From contig FR901610.1 in NCBI GenBank assembly GCA_000438015.1, positions 103,086-109,789 on the forward strand: a stretch of DNA of 6,704 nt, in the 5' to 3' direction. Shown piece after piece: positions 1-6,704 of this stretch; the stretch's first letter is position 1, and every line of letters begins with the position of its first letter. This DNA is from Coraliomargarita sp. CAG:312 (GTDB lineage: Bacteria; Verrucomicrobiota; Verrucomicrobiia; Opitutales; Intestinicryptomonadaceae). Both the position numbers and the translations under genes were made by a program. The notes below the pieces were generated by a model that was given only the letters and a program-made list of their open reading frames with translations, made no database searches and had not been told where the DNA came from.

Positions 1-26
1 AAAAAAGCGCCCCGGATGGGGCGCTT
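1..26 (-). terminator. Rho-independent terminator of the DUF5107-TPR gene
   Basis: On the minus strand this is a perfect 9-bp stem (AAGCGCCCC pairing with GGGGCGCTT) around a 4-base loop, ATCC, and the run continues into TTTTTT at the window edge. The stem is GC-rich, the loop short and the U-tract immediate, which is the classical intrinsic terminator layout. It begins 20 bp after the TAG stop of the DUF5107-TPR gene. On the plus strand the hairpin is followed by AAAC and has no U-tract, so it should act only on minus-strand transcription. The U-tract may extend beyond the window. Confidence 0.92.
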
Positions 27-46
27 AAACCAAGTTTTTGGGGACC

Positions 47-3000
47 CTAGATGGAGCCCAAATAATACTTTGCCCAAGAATGGTTGGCGTCGAGCTTTAT
101 GGCGGATTCAAATTCGGATTTCGCCTTTAGCTTTTCTCCGTTTGCCAAAGCGACCAACCCCAACAAATAATGGTTTTGGGCATCGCGCTTTTGCTTGCTT
201 GCCTGTTCGCCAAACTTCGAGAAGAAGTCCATCTTTTCTTCGACTTTCAAAGCTTTTTCAGCTCTTGCTTTCATTGCGTCTAGGAGCTTGCTTGCGGCAG
301 CTTGGTCGCCGAGCTTTTTGAACGCCATAGCGCGGTAGAAATTCAAGTAGTTGCCCGCTCCGCGGTCGGGGTAGGAAACAACTTTCTTGAACAGAGCCTC
401 AGCCGCAGCCTTGTCGCCGAGTTTTTCCTGGGCGAGCGCCTCAAAGTAGAGCGACTGCGGCAATCTGCCGCCATGCATAGGCTGCCCGACTTCCAGATTG
501 CGCGGATATGTGCTGCCAAGCCTAAAGTCCGCGAGGGCTCCCTTATAGTCTTTCTTGGCAAATTTCTCAAGACCGCCCAATAGACATGCATCCACAAAAG
601 TTCCGTGGATTTGTCCGCCGCCTTCCCAAACGCGGAAGTGGCGTTTCTGAAGAATGTCCAAAGCGCGCGCATACTGACCGTCGATTATGTACAGCTCTAT
701 CTGCCTGCTTATTGCATCGTCGCGTTTCGCAACGGCTTCGGCATTCTTTTCCATCAGGGCTAGGCGTTCTTTGGCGGGTTTGCCGGTTATGTCGTAAAGC
801 TTGTCCAGCTCAAAGTAGTAGCGCGGATCGGACGGGTTCACCTCAACCGCTTTTTCATATGCGGCGACGGCTTTCTTTATGTCCTTTGCGCGGTTGTACG
901 CAAAACCCAAGTTTCTCCAAGCTATTCCCAACGATGGGTCTATGGCAACGGCTTTTTCCCATTCTTTTATGCCGTTTTCCTTCTGTTCCAAGAAGTAATA
1001 GAGGTTGCCAAGATAATAGTGGGCGCGGGCGTCGGATGGATTTGCCTTAATTGCGGAATTAAGGATGTCGATTTCCTCAGCCCGGAACGGGAAGCAATAA
1101 TCGGTCGGCGCCTTGGCGGCGGCGGCGTAGGCGTCTTTGGCGTCGGCATCGCCGTTTAAAGCCTTGTAGTATCCGATATAGTAGTTAACCATCGGTGAAA
1201 GCTTTGACTGGTCGGCGTTTTTCGCGTAGCATTGCAAAATGGAAATAGCTTCGGGATAAGCGCCGGCATTTCCGTAGTAAGTCGCCGTTTCCAAGATATT
1301 TTGCAAGCGGTCGCCCATTTGCTTTTCATACTTTGACAAAGCGCATTCTTTCCCGTCGAGGAATCCCTGTTCGGCAAGCGCAAAATAGTCCAGCTTGTCG
1401 ATTTCCATCGCAAGCTCAAGCGCCTTTTCAGCTCCGTCCTCGCATCCGAGTTTGCGGAGAATATAGGCTTTTAGCACGAGCGCCTTTACGTTTTTAGAAT
1501 TAAACTGTATGCATGAATCTATCAATTCCAAAGCGTCTTTATACTTGCGCTCTGAGCAAGCAATCTGCGCAAGCGCGAAATAGGATGGCACCTTGAATTC
1601 CGGACGCCATGTTGCCTTCCAATAATTGTCTTTTGCCTGTTTTATTTGCCCCGTTTTATGCTGGACGACTGCCATATAATAAATCGGCTCAACATCCTTT
1701 GCAACAGTGTAATTTTTTGTGGCGTGGTCTATTGCAGTCTGCAAATATTTCTTTGCCTCGCCGTATTTGCCTTCGCGCGCCATGCGAATCCCCATGACGG
1801 TATTCGTACGGATATCATCCGGAGCGCGGCGGAGAGCCTCGTTGTAATAGTCAAGCGGATTGAGTGTCGCATTGTGGAACTGCTCTATGCGGAGACCTGC
1901 CAAATACAGATCTTCGACATTTTTGTAGTCCTTGGGGTTTGTCGGCGGAACAACCGGCTTTGGCTTTTCCATCTTGGGGAGAATCTCCTTTTGATACGCC
2001 ACAAGCTCTTTGTTGTCTTCAGAATAGAGAGCGACGCGGAAATCTTCGTCTTTGGACGCCGGAGACACTGTGAGAGTCTTCACATAGGGTTTTGACGGAG
2101 ATATGTCGATTGTCTCCTCGTAAATTACCTTGCCCTTGTCAGTGACAACAACCTTTGCGTCTTCAAATTCCGTAGTTGCGTTGAATCCGAAGAAAATCTT
2201 GTCTATGGCTGTGCGGTCCAAATTTACCGCGGCGTCGAGATTTGCCTCTTTTACCCCTCTTATTTTAATTGCCGGATACCAATATTGCTTGAATTCCCTA
2301 GTTTCTCCGGGAGCGATCCAGCTGTAGTCAGGCTGGTTGTCTGAGAACGCGCCCACCATAAGCTCAAGGTAATCTCCATCGTTATCGGTCAGCATTGTGC
2401 GCCACATTCTTGCGGAATCGCAGTTTCCCCACAGGAAGAATTTTTTTCCGCCGACCATATGGTGGTTTGCCACATGTATAGTGCCGCCATCCTTGCCGTA
2501 GTCGTATCCTGCCAGGAAATCGTCGTCGAAATTCCAGGCAAAAATAGAGCAGCCTTTTGGATAGTTTTTCCACATGGTCATATCCATGCCGTTGCAATCC
2601 ATGCCGCCGTACCTAGACTTGCCGATAGGCCATTCTATAAATTCGTTCTTTGCGTGCTGGGTTCCATACTGGGTCTTAGGCGGGAAAATGACCTGATAGT
2701 TTTCATCGCAATGCACGGATACGTTGGCCCAATAAAGCATCGACTGTATGAATGGCGTGTTATTGAACACGCGCACATGCGCCTCGACATACGAGCGGTC
2801 GGGGCGAATCGTAAGGCCGATAATCCACTTCATCCTATGGCGCAGCTCAGTTTCCCCGATCCAGACGGTTGCGCTGCCGTCGTCGTTTTCAACAAGAGTG
2901 TAATCCACGGGAAGCTGGGTTGAAGCTCTGTGGTGGTGAGGTATATTCCATTCTACACCGCCCGACATCCACGCGCCCAACATTCCGATTAGCGCGGGCT

Positions 3001-3361
3001 TTACAACATGCTGGCGGTAGAAGAAATCGTAATTTGTGGCCTTGTCCATAGCGGAGAGGATTCTCCCGCCAAGTTCAGGCATAACACAAAGTTCGGTATA
3101 GTCGTTTTCAAGATAAACCGCGTTGTAAGTTTGATCGTGCTTGTTATCCGTAAGAACATCGTACATAGGATACGGATAGACATGTCCAGCAGCCCCTTGA
3201 TAGGTGCGCCCCGTAAAGAAAAACGGATTTAAATCCGCAGGAGCAATATCGTACGTCGGCATAACCAACGGTCTTTCCTCTATATCCACCCCGGCATGGG
3301 CAACCGCAAAACTCGCGGCTCCCGCCAAAAGGAATATCGAGCCTTTAATTAAGTTTCTCAT
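47..3361 (-). CDS. Exported DUF5107 domain protein with a long C-terminal TPR superhelix
   Basis: This 1104-residue protein starts with a Sec-type signal peptide: R2 and K6, a hydrophobic stretch and a probable cut after AHA at residue 23. Residues about 30-367 form a DUF5107 domain, recognised from PELGGRI (95-101), SGGVEWN followed by PHHHR (133-145), ANHHMVGGKK (298-307), SDNQPDYSW (340-348) and QYWYP (359-363). DUF5107 is believed to have a galactose-mutarotase-like beta-sandwich fold; its activity is not settled to my knowledge. Residues about 385-460 look like a small beta domain and lead through a proline/lysine linker (462-476) into TPR-like helical hairpins to the C-terminus. The clearest TPRs are 778-810, 812-844, 969-998 and 1061-1104. 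Length fits known DUF5107-TPR proteins of about 1000-1100 residues. The ATG at 3361 is chosen because the signal peptide begins there, although no Shine-Dalgarno is visible. It is the last gene before the terminator. A role in binding or processing sugars in the periplasm or at the surface is inferred. Confidence 0.9.
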   Translation of the reverse strand: MRNLIKGSIFLLAGAASFAVAHAGVDIEERPLVMPTYDIAPADLNPFFFTGRTYQGAAGHVYPYPMYDVLTDNKHDQTYNAVYLENDYTELCVMPELGGRILSAMDKATNYDFFYRQHVVKPALIGMLGAWMSGGVEWNIPHHHRASTQLPVDYTLVENDDGSATVWIGETELRHRMKWIIGLTIRPDRSYVEAHVRVFNNTPFIQSMLYWANVSVHCDENYQVIFPPKTQYGTQHAKNEFIEWPIGKSRYGGMDCNGMDMTMWKNYPKGCSIFAWNFDDDFLAGYDYGKDGGTIHVANHHMVGGKKFFLWGNCDSARMWRTMLTDNDGDYLELMVGAFSDNQPDYSWIAPGETREFKQYWYPAIKIRGVKEANLDAAVNLDRTAIDKIFFGFNATTEFEDAKVVVTDKGKVIYEETIDISPSKPYVKTLTVSPASKDEDFRVALYSEDNKELVAYQKEILPKMEKPKPVVPPTNPKDYKNVEDLYLAGLRIEQFHNATLNPLDYYNEALRRAPDDIRTNTVMGIRMAREGKYGEAKKYLQTAIDHATKNYTVAKDVEPIYYMAVVQHKTGQIKQAKDNYWKATWRPEFKVPSYFALAQIACSERKYKDALELIDSCIQFNSKNVKALVLKAYILRKLGCEDGAEKALELAMEIDKLDYFALAEQGFLDGKECALSKYEKQMGDRLQNILETATYYGNAGAYPEAISILQCYAKNADQSKLSPMVNYYIGYYKALNGDADAKDAYAAAAKAPTDYCFPFRAEEIDILNSAIKANPSDARAHYYLGNLYYFLEQKENGIKEWEKAVAIDPSLGIAWRNLGFAYNRAKDIKKAVAAYEKAVEVNPSDPRYYFELDKLYDITGKPAKERLALMEKNAEAVAKRDDAISRQIELYIIDGQYARALDILQKRHFRVWEGGGQIHGTFVDACLLGGLEKFAKKDYKGALADFRLGSTYPRNLEVGQPMHGGRLPQSLYFEALAQEKLGDKAAAEALFKKVVSYPDRGAGNYLNFYRAMAFKKLGDQAAASKLLDAMKARAEKALKVEEKMDFFSKFGEQASKQKRDAQNHYLLGLVALANGEKLKAKSEFESAIKLDANHSWAKYYLGSI

Positions 3362-3609
3362 AATTTATAATAGTTTACGTTTTATATGGAATTGTTAAAC
3401 TCGACAAAATAGCGAACGACGCATCTGCATACTTGAATTTTTCCAGTGGCAAAAAGTGCCTAAAAAACAATCCTGCAATAAAATGAATGCAACCCCCGCA
3501 AATATTCATCTCCCCTTTAACTGGTAAAATTTTTAGGGGCGCCAATAAATGTGTCAAATCTTTTTTGGACAAATAACTTCCGGCAGCCGAACTTTTCGCA
3601 AAAATAAAA
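3362..3609. other. 248-bp intergenic region before the DUF5107-TPR gene
   Basis: This AT-rich gap separates the PHP gene stop from the DUF5107-TPR start. It holds one candidate sigma70 promoter for the downstream gene and a possible leader of about 160 nt. Within that leader a 44-codon open frame (3375-3509, minus strand) ends 13 bp before the DUF5107-TPR start. Its ATG directly abuts GGGGAG, which is too close for a normal ribosome binding site, and I recognise no family in its product. I see no convincing terminator for the PHP gene: the short palindromes here lack a following U-tract. A 5-bp inverted repeat (3512-3516 with 3535-3539) is weak. Confidence 0.6.
3530..3557 (-). promoter_or_regulatory. 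Candidate sigma70-type promoter for the DUF5107-TPR gene
   Basis: On the minus strand a perfect TTGACA (3557-3552) is followed after 16 bp by TAAAAA (3535-3530), which matches four of six bases of the -10 consensus; a 17-bp spacing would give AAAAAT instead. Transcription would begin near 3523 and give a leader of about 160 nt. The site lies in a non-coding gap oriented towards the gene, which supports it. AT-rich gaps produce such matches by chance, and the promoter consensus of this organism is unknown. A weaker alternative is TTGTCG (3407-3402) with TATAAA (3386-3381) at 15 bp spacing. Confidence 0.3.
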
Positions 3610-4932
3610 CTATTTTTGCCAGAACTCCGACTTGAAATCTTTTATTTTCTTCGCGGAATCCTCAAATTCTTCATCCATGTCTTCGTCCTTTAAAGCGGCT
3701 TCCAGAGCTTTCGATTCTTTCGCGCGAATTTCCCGCAGCCTGGGGAAATATTCCGACTCCAAAAAATACGCGTATTCAACAAGAGCGTCGTCCCCGAAAA
3801 TTATTTTCTGCTTGTGGGAGTTTTCCACACCCAGGGATTTGCCGTCGCGTATGGCGGCCGCCAAATCCTTAAATGAAGCCGACGGGGCGAACACTATAGT
3901 ATAGCTTTTGCCAATGTCGTTTATATGGTGAGCGTCGCTATTACCAACGACATTTATGCGCTTGCCAAATTTTCCCTGCACTTTGGCAACTTTAGTCATA
4001 GTCATTAGAGTGTCGTCAAAATCGTTGAAAACCTCTATTGCGTCGCAATAGAAATTGTCGAAAATCGCGTTGCGCTGGTACGAATCCACCGTAGTTCTGT
4101 CGTAGGGCTTCCAATAAGGATGGTTAAAAACCGAAACGCCTCCGAATTCTCTTATTTTGTCGAAAGCCACGCATGTCTGCGCCAGGCTGTATTTAGACTG
4201 CTCTGGCATTGCTGGCAAAGATTTCAATTTTTCTTCTACGGCCTTTTTGTAAACTTCCGGATTTTCCTTTGCCCAATTTGTAATGCTCTGAGTTGCCCCA
4301 AAACTGTGCACATGTGCATTTCCGTTTAGATGAACTTCCTCCGCGCGATAGCTTGCCATCGTTATTGGAAATTCTTTTAACACTTTGCATAGCTCCACCG
4401 AAGACTCGTAATTGCTATGGTCTGAAAGCGCGAAGAAATCGTATCCCTTTTCAAGGCATTTTACAGCTACTTCAATCGGTTCGTTTTTACCGTCAGAACC
4501 TTTGCTGTGAAGATGAAATTCTCCTTTAAAAGGGCGCAGGGCAAAAAGTTCGGGATATAGCGAATAAACTTTAGCCTTGCCCAGGACTTTTTCTTTTTCA
4601 TTGGCTTTTTGCGGCTTGGAAACGAATACAAATGTATGCTCCTGCTGGTTTTTAAAAACGTGCGACGCTATTATCTTGCCGTCTTTAATTTCAAACGGGA
4701 CATCCTCATACTTTGCCCACCCGGCGATATTGCCGTTTGATAAAATCCCTTCGGCGGAGATGCAGCGCACCGCCAATCTTTCAGGATTTGCAAGTAGAGA
4801 CGCGTCGTCGCATGAAATTTTAACGGTAGAAGGCTTGTCTGCCTGAAGCACGCGAGGCAAAATTTCAAATTTTGCCGCAAAAGCAATGGATGCGGCAAAT
4901 AAAACAGCACTAAAGGATAAAAACTTCTTCAT
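3610..4932 (-). CDS. Exported PHP-domain metallo-phosphoesterase (CehA/McbA-like)
   Basis: The protein is 440 residues from the chosen start; the frame also allows 447 residues from an ATG at 4953, and numbering here follows that longer form. I prefer the ATG at 4932 because it gives a clean signal peptide, MKKFLSFSAVLFAASIAFA, cut just before AKFE. Residues about 28-140 form a beta-rich N-terminal domain. The PHP domain (about 143-380) shows the expected metal ligands: HLH (147-149) with D154, SDH (177-179), EE (205-206), HVH (214-216), NHP (277-279) and GNSDAHH (337-343). All core ligands appear intact, so an active di- or trinuclear metal phosphoesterase is likely. Residues about 400-447 are a highly charged, probably helical tail. 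PHP enzymes hydrolyse phosphoester-type bonds, and some CehA/McbA relatives cleave carbamate esters, so the substrate is open. Export places it in the periplasm or outside. No Shine-Dalgarno is visible at either start. Confidence 0.85.
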   Translation of the reverse strand: MKKFLSFSAVLFAASIAFAAKFEILPRVLQADKPSTVKISCDDASLLANPERLAVRCISAEGILSNGNIAGWAKYEDVPFEIKDGKIIASHVFKNQQEHTFVFVSKPQKANEKEKVLGKAKVYSLYPELFALRPFKGEFHLHSKGSDGKNEPIEVAVKCLEKGYDFFALSDHSNYESSVELCKVLKEFPITMASYRAEEVHLNGNAHVHSFGATQSITNWAKENPEVYKKAVEEKLKSLPAMPEQSKYSLAQTCVAFDKIREFGGVSVFNHPYWKPYDRTTVDSYQRNAIFDNFYCDAIEVFNDFDDTLMTMTKVAKVQGKFGKRINVVGNSDAHHINDIGKSYTIVFAPSASFKDLAAAIRDGKSLGVENSHKQKIIFGDDALVEYAYFLESEYFPRLREIRAKESKALEAALKDEDMDEEFEDSAKKIKDFKSEFWQK

Positions 4933-5093
4933 ACGCAACAACCAATATTCCATATAAAGAAGCCATCAAGCATTTTTTGATATTTTTGGCCTACCCTATT
5001 TCGCAAGAGAAAGCCACAAAAGATTATTCCCTTCCAAAGCCGCGGATTTCAAGCGGCACCAGAAGGCTTCGCCATAACATAGCCTCCACGAAA
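4933..5093. other. Short intergenic gap between the beta-helix and PHP genes
   Basis: The gap is about 140 bp if the PHP gene starts at 4953 and 161 bp if it starts at 4932. It holds a weak minus-strand hairpin, listed separately. I find no convincing -35/-10 pair and no small gene. The PHP gene may therefore be read through from the beta-helix genes or use a promoter type I do not recognise. Confidence 0.5.
5036..5057 (-). terminator. Weak hairpin after the beta-helix gene, possible terminator
   Basis: On the minus strand GCCGC and GCGGC form a 5-bp all-GC stem around a 9-base loop, followed by only three T residues. It starts 36 bp after the TAA of the beta-helix gene. The short stem, long loop and minimal U-tract make it at best an attenuating or partial terminator. 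Confidence 0.2.
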
Positions 5094-6260
5094 TTACTTG
5101 CCCGCCGGGCACCCGACGTTGTCCGACATGACAAATTGTTCTCCGTGGCCTCCCGCATCGAAAACCATCTTGTCCGTAAATCCGCCGAAGAAAGAATTGT
5201 CCGTTATTACGCTGTAAGACATATTTTTTACCTTCAGTCCATACTTTGGACGAACCTCTCCCTTAGCGCCGTCCCGCCTTCCTGCGCCCGATGAATTGCA
5301 ATTCATAGCCAGTCCCTTGCAGCCGTCAAGATTCACCTGGCAGGACATATCTTCGCCTTCTATATTATCTTCGCGCCCGCAGCGGCGGAATACATTTGCC
5401 GAAATTGTTATTGTTGAGCATTTGCGCAAATCTATAGCCGCCCCCCAATTGCAGTCAAAGCAATTGCCGGTAAAATTGGTGGAACCACCATCTACAGCAA
5501 AATATCCGCATCCTTTATTCCACTCAACGCGGTTTGCAGTAAACATAATCGTCCCCCCCCATTTATCAACAAACATTCCGTGGCTTCCATTATCGGATAT
5601 CTGATTGTCGAGAACAAATCCGTCCCAACCAAAAATGTAAATGCCGTGCTTTTTATTTGCGCGAAAATAGCTGTGGCGGATTATGAACAGCCACACTCGC
5701 AAAAGATGGACTCCGCTGCCCGAAAACATGCGCACTTGGCAGTCGTCTATTACAATGGAATCCTCCTTCTTGCTGAATTCTTTGTCGTTGTTTAAAAATA
5801 TCCCGTGGATTTCCTTTTTACATTCGCGCTTCCCAAATAGAAAAAGCCCTTTTATGTGTGCCCCGAACGCTCCCGTGACATTCAATACGCAGTCGGCTTC
5901 CTCGCTGTCCAGTACGAGCATCGCGCCGGCATCTCCGCCGTACGCCCACTGGGGTTCCGACATAACCGTCGTATGCGGTCGCACTTTCAGGTCGTGGCAA
6001 AGATATTTTCCGGACGGGAAGTAAACTGTTCCCTGCACTTCGCCCGCGGCGTCCAACGCCTTTTGTATCGCCTCGCTGTCAGGAGTCACACCATCTCCAA
6101 AGGCACCAAAATCCTTTACGTTAAATACCGACGAATTTGTAGCCCCGGCTTTAATTTCGTCCGTTTGCGCTTTGGCCGACGCCATGGCAAGAGCCCCAAC
6201 CGCCCCTGCCGCTCCGGCAAATCCTAAATTTTTTATAAATTCGCGTTTTGATGTTTTCAT
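5094..6260 (-). CDS. Exported right-handed beta-helix protein, pectate-lyase-3 type
   Basis: The protein has 388 residues. The N-terminus is Tat-like: SKREFIK (4-10), then an Ala/Gly-rich hydrophobic segment and a probable cut near AKA/Q (residue 31-32). The motif carries Lys-Arg where canonical Tat signals have Arg-Arg. Residues about 46-100 contain the hallmark opening of pectate-lyase-superfamily (Pectate_lyase_3) proteins: NVKDFGAFGDGVTPDSEAIQ, then GTVYFPSGKYL. The remainder consists of short Asn/Gly-rich beta-strand rungs, such as ISDNGSHG and FTGNCFDCN, typical of a parallel beta-helix. Family members include polysaccharide lyases, hydrolases and phage tailspike-like proteins. The ordered GH28 catalytic motifs are absent, so a specific activity cannot be assigned. 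It has 13 cysteines, which is many for this fold. The gene follows its truncated paralogue by 15 bp and is probably co-transcribed with it. The ATG at 6260 fits the signal peptide, but no Shine-Dalgarno is seen. Confidence 0.85.
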   Translation of the reverse strand: MKTSKREFIKNLGFAGAAGAVGALAMASAKAQTDEIKAGATNSSVFNVKDFGAFGDGVTPDSEAIQKALDAAGEVQGTVYFPSGKYLCHDLKVRPHTTVMSEPQWAYGGDAGAMLVLDSEEADCVLNVTGAFGAHIKGLFLFGKRECKKEIHGIFLNNDKEFSKKEDSIVIDDCQVRMFSGSGVHLLRVWLFIIRHSYFRANKKHGIYIFGWDGFVLDNQISDNGSHGMFVDKWGGTIMFTANRVEWNKGCGYFAVDGGSTNFTGNCFDCNWGAAIDLRKCSTITISANVFRRCGREDNIEGEDMSCQVNLDGCKGLAMNCNSSGAGRRDGAKGEVRPKYGLKVKNMSYSVITDNSFFGGFTDKMVFDAGGHGEQFVMSDNVGCPAGK

Positions 6261-6275
6261 AAGTTCAACGTATTC

Positions 6276-6704
6276 TTAAAACGCGACGCCGACGTTATTT
6301 ACAAATAAGTACTGCTTGCCATGCCCGCCCTGGTCCAAGACCATTTCTTTCACAAAGCCTTTATAAAGAGCGTTGGAGGAAACCACTGTATAATCCAAAT
6401 CCTTTGCGACTATTCCGTATTCAGGAGCAACTGATCCTTCTCCCCTGTCGGTGTCTTTTCTTGCAGCAAAAGAATTGCATACAAACGACAGTCCCCTGCA
6501 ACCGTCAAGAATCGCATGCGCCGATATATGCTCGTCGCCCAATGTGTTGTTTTTCTTGCCGCAGCGGCGGAACACGTTTCCTGAAACGGCGGTCGTGCGC
6601 ATCTTGCGCGCGCAGATACCTGCTCCGCCATTGCAATCGAAACAGTTGCCGGTGACGTTCCAAGCGTCTCCGCCGGGCAAATAGAGCCCGTATGAACCGT
6701 TCCA
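6276..6704 (-). CDS. Beta-helix protein, C-terminal part (gene runs off the window)
   Basis: The frame is open from the right edge (the first visible residues are WNGSYGLY) to the TAA at 6276-6278, giving 142 codons of the C-terminal end. The TTG at 6680 is not the true start, because the homology to the neighbour continues upstream of it. The fragment aligns from end to end with the last 140 or so residues of the next gene: shared blocks are TGNCFDCN, NVFRRCG, LDGC followed by GL, CNS, and GGHG near the C-terminus. By-eye identity is roughly 40 %. It is therefore a tandem paralogue with the same parallel beta-helix fold and presumably the same export route, although its N-terminus is not visible. 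It ends GVAF, where the neighbour ends GCPAGK. The 15-bp spacing to the next start indicates one transcript. Confidence 0.85.
   Translation of the reverse strand, partial: WNGSYGLYLPGGDAWNVTGNCFDCNGGAGICARKMRTTAVSGNVFRRCGKKNNTLGDEHISAHAILDGCRGLSFVCNSFAARKDTDRGEGSVAPEYGIVAKDLDYTVVSSNALYKGFVKEMVLDQGGHGKQYLFVNNVGVAF

Noticed and set aside
1646..2923. Long plus-strand open frames inside the DUF5107-TPR gene (up to 154 codons)
   Set aside because: They are antisense to a well-supported coding frame with family motifs. Their products show no recognisable domain or signal, and composition explains them.
3447..3475. Hairpin GGCA/TGCC with a run of T on the minus strand
   Set aside because: The stem is only 4 bp and the T-run precedes it on the minus strand instead of following it. 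On the plus strand it is followed by A residues. It does not fit a terminator in either direction.
3381..4958. Shared 12-mer TTTATATGGAAT near the starts of the DUF5107-TPR gene (3381-3392) and the PHP gene (4947-4958), in opposite orientations
   Set aside because: A 12-base match somewhere between stretches of this size is expected by chance, the orientation relative to the genes differs, and flanking bases do not extend the match.
5094..6260. GH28 polygalacturonase assignment, prompted by an IDDC string (171-174) and a GHG string (371-373)
   Set aside because: GH28 needs its catalytic Asp and His motifs in a set order and spacing, plus an RIK motif. Here the two strings are about 200 residues apart and the others are missing.
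6276..6680. Separate small 134-residue gene starting at TTG 6680
   Set aside because: The frame stays open to the window edge, and the residues upstream of the TTG still align with the neighbouring paralogue, so this is an internal codon of a longer gene.

Overview
All recognisable genes lie on the minus strand, so they read from the right edge towards the left: a 3'-terminal fragment of a beta-helix protein gene (6276-6704), a complete paralogue of it (5094-6260), an exported PHP-domain metallo-phosphoesterase (3610-4932), and a very large exported DUF5107-TPR protein (47-3361). A strong intrinsic terminator (about 1-26) closes the series. I see no RNA gene, insertion sequence, CRISPR array or origin, and no credible plus-strand gene.

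Organism: every complete protein has an export signal. The DUF5107-TPR and pectate-lyase-3-type families are common in heterotrophic Verrucomicrobiota, Lentisphaerota and Bacteroidota. A Tat-like signal, no SusC/SusD pair, no obvious Bacteroidota-type promoter and fairly balanced base composition make me lean towards the PVC group (Verrucomicrobiota/Lentisphaerota). This is an inference, since there is no marker gene. None of the three visible start codons has a clear Shine-Dalgarno sequence.

Layout: the two beta-helix genes are a tandem duplication only 15 bp apart and are almost certainly co-transcribed. A 140-bp gap with a weak hairpin separates them from the PHP gene. A 248-bp gap with a candidate promoter separates the PHP gene from the DUF5107-TPR gene, which ends 20 bp before the terminator.

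How they may work together: the shared theme is extracytoplasmic carbohydrate or glycoconjugate handling. The beta-helix proteins resemble polysaccharide lyases or hydrolases. The PHP enzyme keeps a full set of metal ligands and would act outside the cytoplasm on phosphoester-like or related bonds. The DUF5107 domain, thought to have a mutarotase-like fold, is coupled to a long TPR superhelix suited to protein assembly. No substrate can be read from the sequence. The grouping is suggestive of a small secreted catabolic locus but falls short of a demonstrated system.
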